In this document: piece by piece, positions 54,554-63,516 of the stretch
How positions within the stretch are numbered: the stretch's first letter is position 1
How the letters are laid out: the number at the start of each line of letters is the position of its first letter
DNA from: Sphingobacteriales bacterium
GTDB lineage: Bacteria; Bacteroidota; Bacteroidia; Chitinophagales; Chitinophagaceae
Length of the DNA stretch: 64,000 nt
Assembly: GCA_003963365.1 (NCBI GenBank)
Contig: RXJG01000004.1
Location: 1,058,504 to 1,122,503, forward strand
Reading direction: 5' to 3'
The notes under the pieces: model-generated
The model's database searches: none
What the model was told of the DNA's origin: nothing
The model's input: the letters and a program-made list of their open reading frames with translations, nothing else
Translations under genes and position numbers: made by a program

Positions 54554-54598
54554 TGTCGAAAAGTAGCAGCCAATGCTTCTGTCTTGGTTCGTGTCCCC
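54554..54598. repeat. Shared upstream motif plus REP half
   Basis: 54554-54576 matches 63536-63558 at 18 of 23 positions (core TAGCAGCCAA). It is followed by CTTGGTTCGTGTCCCC (54583-54598), a REP half identical to that at 47143-47158. Confidence 0.65.
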
Positions 54599-54637
54599 GG
54601 GTAATGGGGAGACCTTGCCTGGAATAAAATCAACTAT

Positions 54638-55984
54638 TCAAAACGCTATGTGCCCTCTAATACCAAAAACATGCACAGGTCCACGGTCTTTATTATAAGC
54701 TGGATTATTTACAAATTGATAATCAAATGTAAGCCAAAAAAACTGTGTGAGCTTTGCACTGTAGCAGGCTTCAATGATTGTTTCTCTTCCATAATTTATA
54801 TTACCGTCACCAATAATAAAACCATAGCCGCCTGTCTTTAGGAAAGCCCTGTGATCTTTTGATATTCCATTACTCACCGCTGCAATTGCAAAAAAGTCAT
54901 CAGGCCGTTTCCATTTATTTCCTTTTATTGATATACCTCCGTTGATGGTGTTATCAATTTCAGTAAATGCCCAGGTTGCATATTTTCCGTCATTCCACCC
55001 AAGCCTGCTGAAAAAGCCTATGTCATCAGTTAGCTGCTGATTGATGTTCAAACCTAATCCAAATTTTCTTCCTCCATAAGATCTGCGTTCCTGAATGCCA
55101 TGAATTACTTTTAACAAAAAAGTATCGTTGTTGCCAATTGCATTCAACCCTTCTTTGTAAGAAGGGGCTTGTGAATACGTATTACTGACAAAGAAACGGA
55201 TAGTACCGGGCTGCTTCGTAACAGAAAAGTTATATTCAAATTCAAGTGTTTCAGAATGAGCATGAATATTATATTCCATTAAGTGGAAATTAGCAATACG
55301 GGGCACTGCAACACTTGACACACGAATGGCCCATTTTGGTTTTATCAATTCAGTTACTAATCCAAAAGTATATCCCCTTGTGTTGGCGGGATAATCCCAG
55401 GCACCATTTGCCCATAAACTCCAATTGAAAAATTGTGTTCGTGGGTCTTTGCTGTATGTATTATTATCATAAAAATCTGCTATAGCAAATTTGCCGGCAC
55501 TGATGGTAATTCTATTAGTTGGAATTTTACCGGCAACCTGATTAAAATTGTCTGTAACATCTTCATAAGCAGTATTGCCTAATGGAATATGTTGCTGCAA
55601 AAAGGCCCGTGCAATAAACAGTTGTGGTTTAACATCGCCAATACGATATGTTTCTCCGTTCAATGCTCCGGCTACTCCCGTAGCAAAACTTAAACCGTTA
55701 CCACCTGATATTTCCGGATTAAAATAGAATGCTGCATTCTTCCATAATTTCCTTCCCAAAAATAATGTGCTTGTGAGGCTTGTAGCACCAGGTTCAACTG
55801 TATCTGCCAACGAATTTGTACCGCTGTATAATGATCTGAAACCTGTATGTTTTTGTGAAATGACAGTTGTTTGAAAATGCATTGACCATTTGGTACTGGT
55901 GCTGTCCTTTTTAATTTGCTGTGCAGCTGCTATCTTCGTAACTACCACCCATATCAATACTGATAAAGTCTTCTTTACTGTCAT
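54638..55984 (-). CDS. OprB-family carbohydrate-selective-type porin
   Basis: A 448-residue outer-membrane beta-barrel with a signal peptide (MTVKKTLSVLIWVVVTKIAAAQ). It shows alternating strand pattern throughout, the internal AGKFAIADFYDNNTYSKDPRTQFFN block and the C-terminal DRGPVHVFGIRGHIAF, typical of the OprB porin family in Gram-negatives. It follows the MgtA gene after 43 bases on the same strand, so it may be co-transcribed and increase outer-membrane permeability when the P-type ATPase is induced. The name carbohydrate-selective is inherited from the family; the solute here is not known. Confidence 0.85.
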   Translation of the reverse strand: MTVKKTLSVLIWVVVTKIAAAQQIKKDSTSTKWSMHFQTTVISQKHTGFRSLYSGTNSLADTVEPGATSLTSTLFLGRKLWKNAAFYFNPEISGGNGLSFATGVAGALNGETYRIGDVKPQLFIARAFLQQHIPLGNTAYEDVTDNFNQVAGKIPTNRITISAGKFAIADFYDNNTYSKDPRTQFFNWSLWANGAWDYPANTRGYTFGLVTELIKPKWAIRVSSVAVPRIANFHLMEYNIHAHSETLEFEYNFSVTKQPGTIRFFVSNTYSQAPSYKEGLNAIGNNDTFLLKVIHGIQERRSYGGRKFGLGLNINQQLTDDIGFFSRLGWNDGKYATWAFTEIDNTINGGISIKGNKWKRPDDFFAIAAVSNGISKDHRAFLKTGGYGFIIGDGNINYGRETIIEACYSAKLTQFFWLTFDYQFVNNPAYNKDRGPVHVFGIRGHIAF

Positions 55985-56027
55985 GATATATGCTTATAAG
56001 TGTTACTGATTTAGTTTTAGTTATTCG

Positions 56028-58733
56028 TTATAACCACTCATTGTATTTTTTAATGTACCAGGTTTTCACAAGCTGGGTAAGCAAACAATAACAGGTAAGT
56101 ATTCCAATAAGCCATAGAAAATAAGTGAAAGGCAGCGGCTGCATTTTAAAACCAGCTGCAAATGGCGTGAAAGGAATAATAATACCAATAAGCATAATAA
56201 TAGATGTTAATGCTACCACCGGCGCTGATGCCCAACTTTGAATAAAAGGTATTTTTTTGGTACGGATCATATGTACAATAAGCGTTTGTGATAACAGGCT
56301 TTCAATAAACCAGCCGGTTTGAAAAATACTTTGGCTATCCGGAGAATTGCTTTTGAAAACAAACCACATTACTGCAAATGTTGCATAATCAAAAACAGAG
56401 CTGATAGGACCAATAAAAATCATGAACTTTTGTATGCCCGAAGCATCCCATTTTTTTGGCTTTTCCAAAAACTCTGCATCCATTTTATCCCATGGAATAG
56501 AAACCTGTGAAATATCATACAAAAGGTTATTGATCAGAATTTGTACCGGAAGCATCGGCAGAAATGGAAGCAATGCACTTGCACCCAACATGCTGAACAT
56601 ATTTCCAAAGTTGCTGCTGGCAGTCATTTTAATGTACTTGATAATGTTGCCGAATGTTCTTCTTCCGTAAATAACGCCTTTACGCAACACCAGTAAATCT
56701 TTTTCCAATAAAATAATGTCTGCACTTTCTTTTGCAATATCAACAGCGGTATCTACGCTAATGCCTACATCGGCATCACGCAATGCAGCTGCATCATTGA
56801 TGCCATCTCCCATAAAACCAACGGTGTGCCCTTTTGCCTGTAATACTTTTATTACTCTTGATTTTTGAATAGGGCTTAGTTTGGCAAGAATTGAAATATC
56901 ATCAATCTCATTTTGCAATTCTTCATCAGTCATTTTTTCCAGTTCATTGCCTAATAAGATTTTATTAAAATCAATACCAACATCACGGCATATTTTTTTT
57001 GTGACTATTTCATTATCGCCTGTAAGCACTTTTATGTTCACCCCCAATTTTTGCAAGGCTTCAATTGACACTTTTGCTGATGGTTTTGCAGGATCAAGAA
57101 AACCAATGAAACCAGTTAAGGTCATATCTTTTTCATCTTCCACTGAATAAGTTAATGCCCGGCTGTCAAATGCTTTAATGGCTACCAGTAAAACCCTTAA
57201 CCCGTCTTCATTCAATTTTCTGGATGTATTCAAAACAATCTCACGCATTTTTTCATCCATGGGAATAACAGTATCTGAATCTACCTGCAACTGATGGTCA
57301 TTGCCCGGGTCAAAAGCATGACTGCACAAATCCAGCATTTCTTCCACCGCTCCTTTACAAATCAACAGCTGCTTACCGTTCCTTTCCTGAAGAATTACCG
57401 ACATGCGGCGACGCTGAAAGTCGAAAGGAATTTCATCCACCTTTACAAAGTATTCCTCTACCTTTAAATGATCGTGCAGTTCTGTATGTTCTAAAACAGC
57501 CTGGTCCAAAATGTTTTTCAGCCCTGTTTGATGGTAGCTGTTCAAATAAGCCCATTTCAACACTTCTTCGTCTTTGTCTCCAAAAACATTTAAATGCTGC
57601 TCCAAAACAATTTTATCAAGTGTTAGCGTACCGGTTTTATCTGTACAAAACACATCCATTGCTCCTATGTTTTGAATGGCATTCAACCTTTTTACTATCA
57701 CTTTTCTTTTACTCATGTTTACTGCTCCTTTGGCGAGATTGGCAGTAACAATCATTGGCAGCATTTCCGGTGTTAATCCCACGGCAACGGCAATGGCAAA
57801 CAAAAATGCTTCCATCCAATTGTGTTTGGTAAGCCCGTTAATTAAAAACACAAGGGGTACCATGATGAGCATAAACCGTATCAGCAGGTAGCTTACCTTA
57901 TTCACTCCCTTATCAAAACTTGTTTCTGCCCGTTTGCCAATGATGGATTTACTTAACGATCCGAAATAAGTTTGATTACCTGTAGTAACCACAATGGCAG
58001 TGGCATAGCCGCTCACCACATTGGTTCCCATAAAACAAATATTGTCTAACTCCAGGAGTGATTTTTTATCGGCCTCCCGGATAACAAGGTTTCGCTTCTC
58101 AACAGGTAAGGCTTCACCGGTAAGCATGCTTTCGCTTATAAAAAGGTCCTTTGATTTAATGATGCGGCAATCTGCAGGTATCATATCGCCTGCTGACAGA
58201 AAAACAATATCCCCCGGTACTAAGTTTTTAATATCAACTTCCATCTTACCAGCATCTTTTCGCAAAACAGTAGCGGTAGTTTTTACCATGCTTTTTAGCT
58301 GCTCTGCTGCCCTGTTGCTTCTGTATTCCTGGAAAAAGCGAAGCAATGAGCTTACCATTATCATTATGCCGATTGTAATGACTGTTTTGTATTCTTCTTC
58401 CCCGGGCTTGGACAACCAAACATCTGTGATTAATGAAACAATGGCGATAATGAAAAGGATGCCGATAAACGGGTTAATAAAGGCATGGACTAATTGCCTG
58501 TACCATGCCGGAGCTTTTTCATGATGAACCTCATTACGCCCAAAATGCTTTAGTTTTTCCGCTACCTGAGCGGCTGGTAAACCTTCATTGCTACTTTCAA
58601 GAATACTAAAAAAGAAATCTTCATCATTACTGCTTACCGATTTAATTTTTGATTTCGCCCCCTCGTTCAATCCATCACCGTTAGTTGGGACAGTTAAACG
58701 ATTTTTGATGTTATTTTTTACTGTTGAAAGCAT
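56028..58733 (-). CDS. mgtA: Magnesium-translocating P-type ATPase (MgtA/MgtB type)
   Basis: A 901-residue P3B-type ATPase that imports Mg2+ using ATP. Key sites: TGE (205-207) in the actuator domain, PEML motif (VAVGLTPEMLPMIV, about 316-329) in the ion-path helix typical of MgtA, phosphorylation site D365 (CTDKTGTLT), the nucleotide-binding KGAVEEML, TGDN, and GDGINDAAAL. Ten TM helices are consistent with the profile. The 65-aa membrane protein is encoded 5 bases upstream and a porin gene follows. A two-component system lies directly upstream of the leader region. Substrate assignment is from family; Mg2+ is likely but not shown. Confidence 0.94.
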   Translation of the reverse strand: MLSTVKNNIKNRLTVPTNGDGLNEGAKSKIKSVSSNDEDFFFSILESSNEGLPAAQVAEKLKHFGRNEVHHEKAPAWYRQLVHAFINPFIGILFIIAIVSLITDVWLSKPGEEEYKTVITIGIMIMVSSLLRFFQEYRSNRAAEQLKSMVKTTATVLRKDAGKMEVDIKNLVPGDIVFLSAGDMIPADCRIIKSKDLFISESMLTGEALPVEKRNLVIREADKKSLLELDNICFMGTNVVSGYATAIVVTTGNQTYFGSLSKSIIGKRAETSFDKGVNKVSYLLIRFMLIMVPLVFLINGLTKHNWMEAFLFAIAVAVGLTPEMLPMIVTANLAKGAVNMSKRKVIVKRLNAIQNIGAMDVFCTDKTGTLTLDKIVLEQHLNVFGDKDEEVLKWAYLNSYHQTGLKNILDQAVLEHTELHDHLKVEEYFVKVDEIPFDFQRRRMSVILQERNGKQLLICKGAVEEMLDLCSHAFDPGNDHQLQVDSDTVIPMDEKMREIVLNTSRKLNEDGLRVLLVAIKAFDSRALTYSVEDEKDMTLTGFIGFLDPAKPSAKVSIEALQKLGVNIKVLTGDNEIVTKKICRDVGIDFNKILLGNELEKMTDEELQNEIDDISILAKLSPIQKSRVIKVLQAKGHTVGFMGDGINDAAALRDADVGISVDTAVDIAKESADIILLEKDLLVLRKGVIYGRRTFGNIIKYIKMTASSNFGNMFSMLGASALLPFLPMLPVQILINNLLYDISQVSIPWDKMDAEFLEKPKKWDASGIQKFMIFIGPISSVFDYATFAVMWFVFKSNSPDSQSIFQTGWFIESLLSQTLIVHMIRTKKIPFIQSWASAPVVALTSIIMLIGIIIPFTPFAAGFKMQPLPFTYFLWLIGILTCYCLLTQLVKTWYIKKYNEWL

Positions 58734-58738
58734 GCTAC

Positions 58739-58936
58739 TTATTTTTTTGACTTTCGGTTTCTAATTACTATCTGCACAATCACAAGAAACAATATCACAG
58801 ACAAGCTAATGATGGTATATCTTACAACAGGAATATTGTTTGCAGGATTGTGGTACCAATTAACATTGAGGTCAATAAGATACACGGCTATTGTAAGAAT
58901 GATTATGGCGTTGAGCCAGCTAATATTTTTTCTCAT
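58739..58936 (-). CDS. Small two-helix membrane protein in the mgtA operon (65 aa)
   Basis: A 65-residue protein with two predicted TM helices (about 9-25, NAIIILTIAVYLIDLNV, and 40-57, YTIISLSVILFLVIVQIVI) and a basic end (RNRKSKK). It ends 5 bases before mgtA starts, so it is co-translated. Small membrane peptides that modulate MgtA-type pumps exist in enterobacteria (MgtR, MgtS); this protein is not similar by eye, but position and size invite the comparison. Confidence 0.7.
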   Translation of the reverse strand: MRKNISWLNAIIILTIAVYLIDLNVNWYHNPANNIPVVRYTIISLSVILFLVIVQIVIRNRKSKK

Positions 58937-58950
58937 TTTTTACTGGTTGT

Positions 58951-59196
58951 CTAAAAAAAGGGATACCGGTCTGGTCTTCTTCTCTTCGTTAAAGGATAAT
59001 TCGGTTTACAGGAAGCACCCAGGCTGTTTGTTGAAGCAGTCTCTTTTTCCGCATGGGAAGAAATAAAAGAGAAAAGCTTGTTGCCAATGAAAGGCTTGCT
59101 CCAAATGCTTTTGCTAAATCTTTTTAGTTGAAAATTGAATTTGAACATACGCTTTGATTTGTTTCTCTTATCTGCAAGAGGCATCATCAAAGCCAT
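58951..59196 (-). CDS. Leader ORF upstream of the mgtA operon (81 codons)
   Basis: An 81-codon ORF starting ATG 59196 and ending 14 bases before the 65-aa membrane protein gene. The product is very basic (ADKRNKSKRMFKFNFQLKRF) and ends with a proline/arginine-rich stretch (CKPNYPLTKRRRPDRYPFF). No domain recognised. It lies downstream of the promoter-like box at 59273, so the operon mRNA would begin with it. The short MgtL leader of enterobacterial mgtA also has a proline/arginine-rich composition and stalls or destabilises ribosomes at low Mg2+; that parallel is inference. Several internal ATG codons (residues 4, 5, 17) could be the true start. Confidence 0.5.
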   Translation of the reverse strand: MALMMPLADKRNKSKRMFKFNFQLKRFSKSIWSKPFIGNKLFSFISSHAEKETASTNSLGASCKPNYPLTKRRRPDRYPFF

Positions 59197-59272
59197 CCTT
59201 TTAGTAAGAGAAGATTAATAATTTTTGTTGCCCGAAGGATATGTGTCCATTATTGTTTCTTTTAACGTGCTG

Positions 59273-59280
59273 CAAAACTA
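59273..59280 (-). promoter_or_regulatory. Candidate promoter of the mgtA operon (TAGTTTTG)
   Basis: On the minus strand TAGTTTTG fits TAnnTTTG and directly follows the histidine kinase terminator. It would give a leader of about 330 bases before the 65-aa gene, containing the 81-codon ORF. Confidence 0.5.
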
Positions 59281-59302
59281 AAAAAGCCTCCCATAGGAGG
59301 CG
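59281..59302 (-). terminator. Terminator after the histidine kinase gene
   Basis: On the minus strand a 6-bp stem GCCTCC/GGAGGC (59286-59291 with 59296-59301) has a 4-base loop and five T (plus-strand A, 59281-59285). Confidence 0.85.
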
Positions 59303-59336
59303 GTTAGAAAGCATATAGAATGTTATTAGAAATTTA

Positions 59337-60713
59337 TTAGAGCGATTGCAGGTGGGGTAATTGAATGGTAAAAGTTGTTCCCTCATTTTTTTGTGATGAC
59401 ACAGAAATTTTTCCGTTGTGAAGGGTGATTATTTTCAGTGTAAGCGGCAGGCCGATGCCATTACCGCCTGCAAACATTTTATTTTTGCCTCTGTAAAAGG
59501 GAGTGAAAATATTTGCTAAGTCTTCTTCGTTTATTCCAATGCCGTTATCAGAAAAATTGATGATAACATTTTTATCGTCAAAAGAAATGGAAACTGTTAC
59601 CTCATTACCGGATGAAAATTTACAGCCATTTTCCATTAAATTAATAAAAGCGGTTTTCAGCAGGTATTCATTCCCTTCAACAGAAACAGACCGGTCGCTT
59701 TCGGTTTCTTTTTCAAACATAATTTTAACCTTGTAAGCAGGTTGATTATGCAACACATCATTTCGTGCATCCAGCAGTACTTCGTCAATCCGAATTTCTT
59801 TAAAGGAAATTTCTGTTTGATCATAACTCGCCTTTGCAAAATCGAGCAGGCTGTTGGAGAGGCGAACCAGGTTTTTTATGTCTGAAATAATATGTTCGTT
59901 TGCTTTTTTGTATTCTTCAATGCTTCTTTCTTTTTTTGATGTCAACTGGAGTTCAGCCAGCATGGCCGTTAACGGCGTTCTTATTTCATGGGAAATGTTT
60001 GATACGAATTGTTTTTGCGAATCAAAAGAATTTTCTAACCGGTTGAGCATTTCATTAAACGTGATAGCCAACGATGCAATTTCATCTTTTCGGTTTCCTT
60101 CATTAATTCGCAAATCCAGGTTGGTAGCGGTAATGTTCTTTACTTTATCAACAATGACGGTAACAGGTTGCAAAGATTGCCTGGCTAAAAACCTTCCTGC
60201 AAAAAAAGTAATGATGATTGAAACGGCCAATACAATAATCAATGTGTTTCGGAGGGCATTCAATTTTGCATATCCGTATTCGTCATTCGCCGCTGCCGTA
60301 ATTACGTAGTGTTTATTATCATGGTTGTATAAGAACCCAACCACCTGTAAGTTGTTAAGGTAAAAGTGTATTTCTTTCATTGCTACAATGCTGTCAATCA
60401 TTCCTTTTGTTTCCTTTACCTTATCTACTTCCACTGCGTCGTGATAGAGGAGGTTGAATGCAGTATCATATATTGCCATCTCTTCCTGAAACAAAGCATT
60501 AGGCGATTTTTTATAAATTAATTGCAGTACATGGGGTTCTATTTTTGTATCCAGCAACAAGCTTGCTTTGGTTGATGCCTGCTGTTTCAGGCGTTTGAAG
60601 TATTCATCTTCTCTTGTTTCTGCAGAGGTAAAATAAACCGTTAGTGCAAAAGCCGATAGCAAAGCAGCAACCAGTAACGTATACAACAATGTCAGCTTTA
60701 TTTTTATTTGCAT
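59337..60713 (-). CDS. Sensor histidine kinase
   Basis: A 458-residue membrane kinase. TM1 is at about residues 8-28 and TM2 at about 156-174, with an extracytoplasmic sensor loop of about 125 residues between them. A HAMP domain (about 175-230) follows, then the H-box with phosphoaccepting H242 (SNISHEIRTPLTAML), the N-box (N362, NLMENGCKF), and G-boxes DNGIG (389-393) and GGNGIGLPL. It forms an operon with the response regulator gene (2 bases apart). The next operon contains mgtA, so Mg2+ or envelope stress sensing is a reasonable guess. Confidence 0.93.
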   Translation of the reverse strand: MQIKIKLTLLYTLLVAALLSAFALTVYFTSAETREDEYFKRLKQQASTKASLLLDTKIEPHVLQLIYKKSPNALFQEEMAIYDTAFNLLYHDAVEVDKVKETKGMIDSIVAMKEIHFYLNNLQVVGFLYNHDNKHYVITAAANDEYGYAKLNALRNTLIIVLAVSIIITFFAGRFLARQSLQPVTVIVDKVKNITATNLDLRINEGNRKDEIASLAITFNEMLNRLENSFDSQKQFVSNISHEIRTPLTAMLAELQLTSKKERSIEEYKKANEHIISDIKNLVRLSNSLLDFAKASYDQTEISFKEIRIDEVLLDARNDVLHNQPAYKVKIMFEKETESDRSVSVEGNEYLLKTAFINLMENGCKFSSGNEVTVSISFDDKNVIINFSDNGIGINEEDLANIFTPFYRGKNKMFAGGNGIGLPLTLKIITLHNGKISVSSQKNEGTTFTIQLPHLQSL

Positions 60714-60715
60714 GG

Positions 60716-61399
60716 TCAGGCTTTTTTTAGAATAAAGCCTAAACCCGGCTTTGTATGAATAAGCTTGTCTGGAAAATCTTTGTCAATTTTTTTTCGGAGA
60801 TAATTTATATATACATCAATAAAATTTGTACCGGTATCAAAAGTAGTTTGCCAAACGTTTTCTGCAATTTCAGCACGGCTTAGTATTCTTTCCGGATTTT
60901 GAAGCATGTACTCCAAAAGTTTAAGTTCTTTGGGGGTTAACTGAATTTCTGAGCCATTACGTTTTACAATTTTTGTGTGAAGGTTCATTTCAATGCCGGC
61001 ATACTTCAGTAAAAAACCAACAATATTTGTATTGCTTGCAGTACGCTTCAGCAATGCCCGTATGCGAACAACCAATTCTCTCAGCTCAAAAGGTTTTACT
61101 AAATAATCATCTGCTCCTGCATCAAAGCCTTCCACTTTATCATCGGTTGTACCTAATGCAGTCAACATAACGATGGCAATATTCGGTTTCAGGCTTCTGA
61201 TTTCTTTGCACAAATCAAGTCCGTTTATGTTGGGTAGTATAATGTCCATGATGATAACATTGTAATTATTTGCAATGGCTAATTTTTTTCCTGTTAGCCC
61301 GTCATACGCAAGCGTTACAGCAAAACCATTTTCCTCTAACCCTTTTTTAGTTAATTCGGCAATTCGTTGTTCATCTTCTATAAGTAAAATCTGTATCAC
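60716..61399 (-). CDS. OmpR-family response regulator
   Basis: A 227-residue two-domain regulator. The receiver (1-115) has the acidic pair in LIEDE, phosphoacceptor D52 (VIIMDIILPN) and K102 (YLVKPFELREL). The C-terminal winged helix (about 130-225) has IQLTPKELKLLEYMLQNP and YINYLRKKIDKDF...GLGFIL. The start codon is GTG (61399), the only start in register with the LLIEDE beginning. It lies first in the operon with the kinase; no TAnnTTTG box is seen upstream. Confidence 0.94.
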   Translation of the reverse strand: MIQILLIEDEQRIAELTKKGLEENGFAVTLAYDGLTGKKLAIANNYNVIIMDIILPNINGLDLCKEIRSLKPNIAIVMLTALGTTDDKVEGFDAGADDYLVKPFELRELVVRIRALLKRTASNTNIVGFLLKYAGIEMNLHTKIVKRNGSEIQLTPKELKLLEYMLQNPERILSRAEIAENVWQTTFDTGTNFIDVYINYLRKKIDKDFPDKLIHTKPGLGFILKKA

Positions 61400-61534
61400 A
61401 CTATTTTGTCATTTTAGGATGTAAATATACTTATATCGTTTCTGTCAGTTCATCGTCAATGCAGATAAAGTTTGGTTGTTGAGGATATATACATGTGCTG
61501 CAATATGTGTTGGCAATTTCTCCCGGCTCTCATC

Positions 61535-62668
61535 CTATCCCGCCACAAAATCCAAACGGCAAAGCTCAAGCGCTGCATTCAGTCTACCCGTCCTCATACA
61601 TTCGGTGAGCTGCATTAACCTCGGGTGATACAGATCGTAGTCCTCTTTATAGGCGCTTCTTAAGTTTTCACTTTCCAGGCGGGATATCTTTCCGTCAAAT
61701 GCTACGGCCACGGTAAACAGGTCGAGCAGGAAATTCCTTTCTTTCTCATTCACTTTCTCCAGTGTTTGCAGAAACAGGTTCCAGTCATCATAACGGTGTT
61801 CTTCTTTTATCTGCAATAATTCCTGGAAACGCAGCAGCAGGATGATCATATTCGGGTGATAATTCTGTGTCATAACCACGGCATTGCCAATGGCCCGGAG
61901 ACAACCAATCTTAGCTTCGTAAGACAATTGCGATACCAGGTGATCTTTTACCACATTATTGGCAATTTCATTGGCGAGGGCAAAACCAAATAACCGGAGT
62001 CTCGCTTCATGCACCACTCTTTTTATCACCACACTGTTCCAGTAAGCTTCCACAGGTATGGCTTCATACAAAATGGGGAGGCCATAAACGGAATTGCCCA
62101 CTGTCCAGCGCAGTCCGTACTTTAATATAAAATTGGTAAGAAAGATCTTTGCCTTGTACAGCAGGCCGAGTATCAGCAGGTTCTTTTTAGATATCCGTTC
62201 AAAAGGATCAATACCCATGATCTTCAGTTCCGGGTCGGGAAGCTCCAGCGCTGTGCGTGCCAGTATATGCTTCACTCCAAAAATGGCATTGTTGAGCAAT
62301 TCATTTTTAGTGGCATGTATGTTTATCAGGTCACTCACTTCGTGCACGGCTTTTAAAGCAATGATAAAAAGCAGGTAAAATTCTATGGCCACGCATACAA
62401 CGGTAATGCCCAGCACCCATCCATAATGCGTTACAGGATCAGCATTGGTAAATCGCACATCCACCCAAACAGTGGGGAACACCAGCACAATACCGGTGAT
62501 GGAGGACAGAATAATTCCTTTATAAGTAATGCGGTTAATGCGCCGGTGCAATTCCTCATCAGAAATATCGAATACCCGGTGGGTTCGGTCAATCCGCTTA
62601 AACAACCCGAGGTAATAAACTCCAAACTTCTCCAGGAAGCTTTGTTTTCTTGCCTTGGTTTCAATCAT
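61535..62668 (-). CDS. Membrane protein, LBF_2804-like, with TerB-like C-terminal region
   Basis: A 377-residue protein with two TM helices near the N-terminus (about residues 53-72 and 85-107) and a long cytoplasmic helical region. The N-terminal motif RVFDISDEELHRRINRITYKG is characteristic of what I recall as the LBF_2804 family. The C-terminal RNFLLDLFTVAVAFDGKISRLE resembles a TerB-like acidic helix motif. I start at ATG 62668; the frame extends to 62782 but the extra 38 residues look non-coding. It is not part of an evident operon. Function unknown. Confidence 0.75.
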   Translation of the reverse strand: MIETKARKQSFLEKFGVYYLGLFKRIDRTHRVFDISDEELHRRINRITYKGIILSSITGIVLVFPTVWVDVRFTNADPVTHYGWVLGITVVCVAIEFYLLFIIALKAVHEVSDLINIHATKNELLNNAIFGVKHILARTALELPDPELKIMGIDPFERISKKNLLILGLLYKAKIFLTNFILKYGLRWTVGNSVYGLPILYEAIPVEAYWNSVVIKRVVHEARLRLFGFALANEIANNVVKDHLVSQLSYEAKIGCLRAIGNAVVMTQNYHPNMIILLLRFQELLQIKEEHRYDDWNLFLQTLEKVNEKERNFLLDLFTVAVAFDGKISRLESENLRSAYKEDYDLYHPRLMQLTECMRTGRLNAALELCRLDFVAG

Positions 62669-62883
62669 ATCCCTGTTCTGAAATTTTATCCAAAGTAAAA
62701 CTATACTGTTAAAACGTGAAATAATGTTAATACCATTACGGTTAGGGCCCGGGACTAACGAATATCCCGCCACCGGAGGCAAAGCTGCTGCCGGGTACCT
62801 GACTCACTGTTCAAGGGATTGTTTTTAATTGTCCGGCATATTGATTTAAATAAACAATTAAATGAGGATAACGCCAATGCACA

Positions 62884-62900
62884 TGTTGGCTGCTGTATAT
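62884..62900. repeat. Inverted flank repeat, left
   Basis: TGTTGGCTGCT-GTATAT is the reverse complement of AGCAGCCAACA at 63548-63557 plus flanking ATATA. The two copies bracket the gene at 62902-63516. Confidence 0.65.
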
Positions 62901-62901
62901 T

Positions 62902-63516
62902 TTATTTCGTAAGTGTAATTTCAGGGACGCTAAAGTCTCCAACTTTCGGAATTATTTCTGTCCTATGTTCTTTTAAGTCAGAGAAAAATTTATAGATATC
63001 GTGTCCATAAGCCCTTGTACTTACGCCGAATAACAAAATACCTTTTTGTCCTGATTTGTCCACAAAATATTTATAACGATAAACGTTCCTTTCAACAAAG
63101 CTTAAATGCTTGCCGTCTGGCTCGTTGGCACTTAAAAGAAAATCAATTATGTGTTCGCCAGTATTAGAATTGTCGTATGATTTAAATTGAATTACGGGGT
63201 TTTCTTTTTGAAGTTTTGTCAACTCGGCAAGCTTCAGTGCAACAACAGCTTCCAATTTTAGTGAGTCTGAAGCAATAACGTTAAGTAAAACCATGTTTTT
63301 AAATTTGTCAATATTGTCACCTTTAGGAATATATTCCTGCATATAATAAATGTCAGAAGGATGCGAACTCCATGTTAGGTTATAGTCGGTCTTGTCAAAA
63401 GTTAACGGACCAGGAACATTTAAATAATCTTTGACTTCGTCTTGGTTGTTTTTAGGGGTAAAACCGAAAAATAAAAGTCCAGTCAAGAATAAAAAAATAG
63501 CTTGTGTTTTTTTCAT
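62902..63516 (-). CDS. Exported protein of unknown function
   Basis: A 204-residue protein with a signal peptide (MKKTQAIFLFLTGLLFFGF). The mature part has no recognised domain; motifs such as DYNLTWSSHPSDIYYMQEYIPKG and VERNVYRYKYFVDKSGQKGI suggest a small beta-rich fold. The start is ATG 63516. Copies of AGCAGCCAACA in inverted orientation lie just past its stop and upstream of its start. The upstream motif is shared with the unrelated gene at 54145-54534, so both may have moved as cassettes. Confidence 0.7.
   Translation of the reverse strand: MKKTQAIFLFLTGLLFFGFTPKNNQDEVKDYLNVPGPLTFDKTDYNLTWSSHPSDIYYMQEYIPKGDNIDKFKNMVLLNVIASDSLKLEAVVALKLAELTKLQKENPVIQFKSYDNSNTGEHIIDFLLSANEPDGKHLSFVERNVYRYKYFVDKSGQKGILLFGVSTRAYGHDIYKFFSDLKEHRTEIIPKVGDFSVPEITLTK

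Noticed and set aside
58021..58524. Plus-strand ORF of 167 codons opposite mgtA
   Set aside because: Antisense shadow of a clear P-type ATPase.
59854..60309. Plus-strand ORF of 151 codons opposite the histidine kinase
   Set aside because: Antisense shadow; the kinase has all catalytic boxes.
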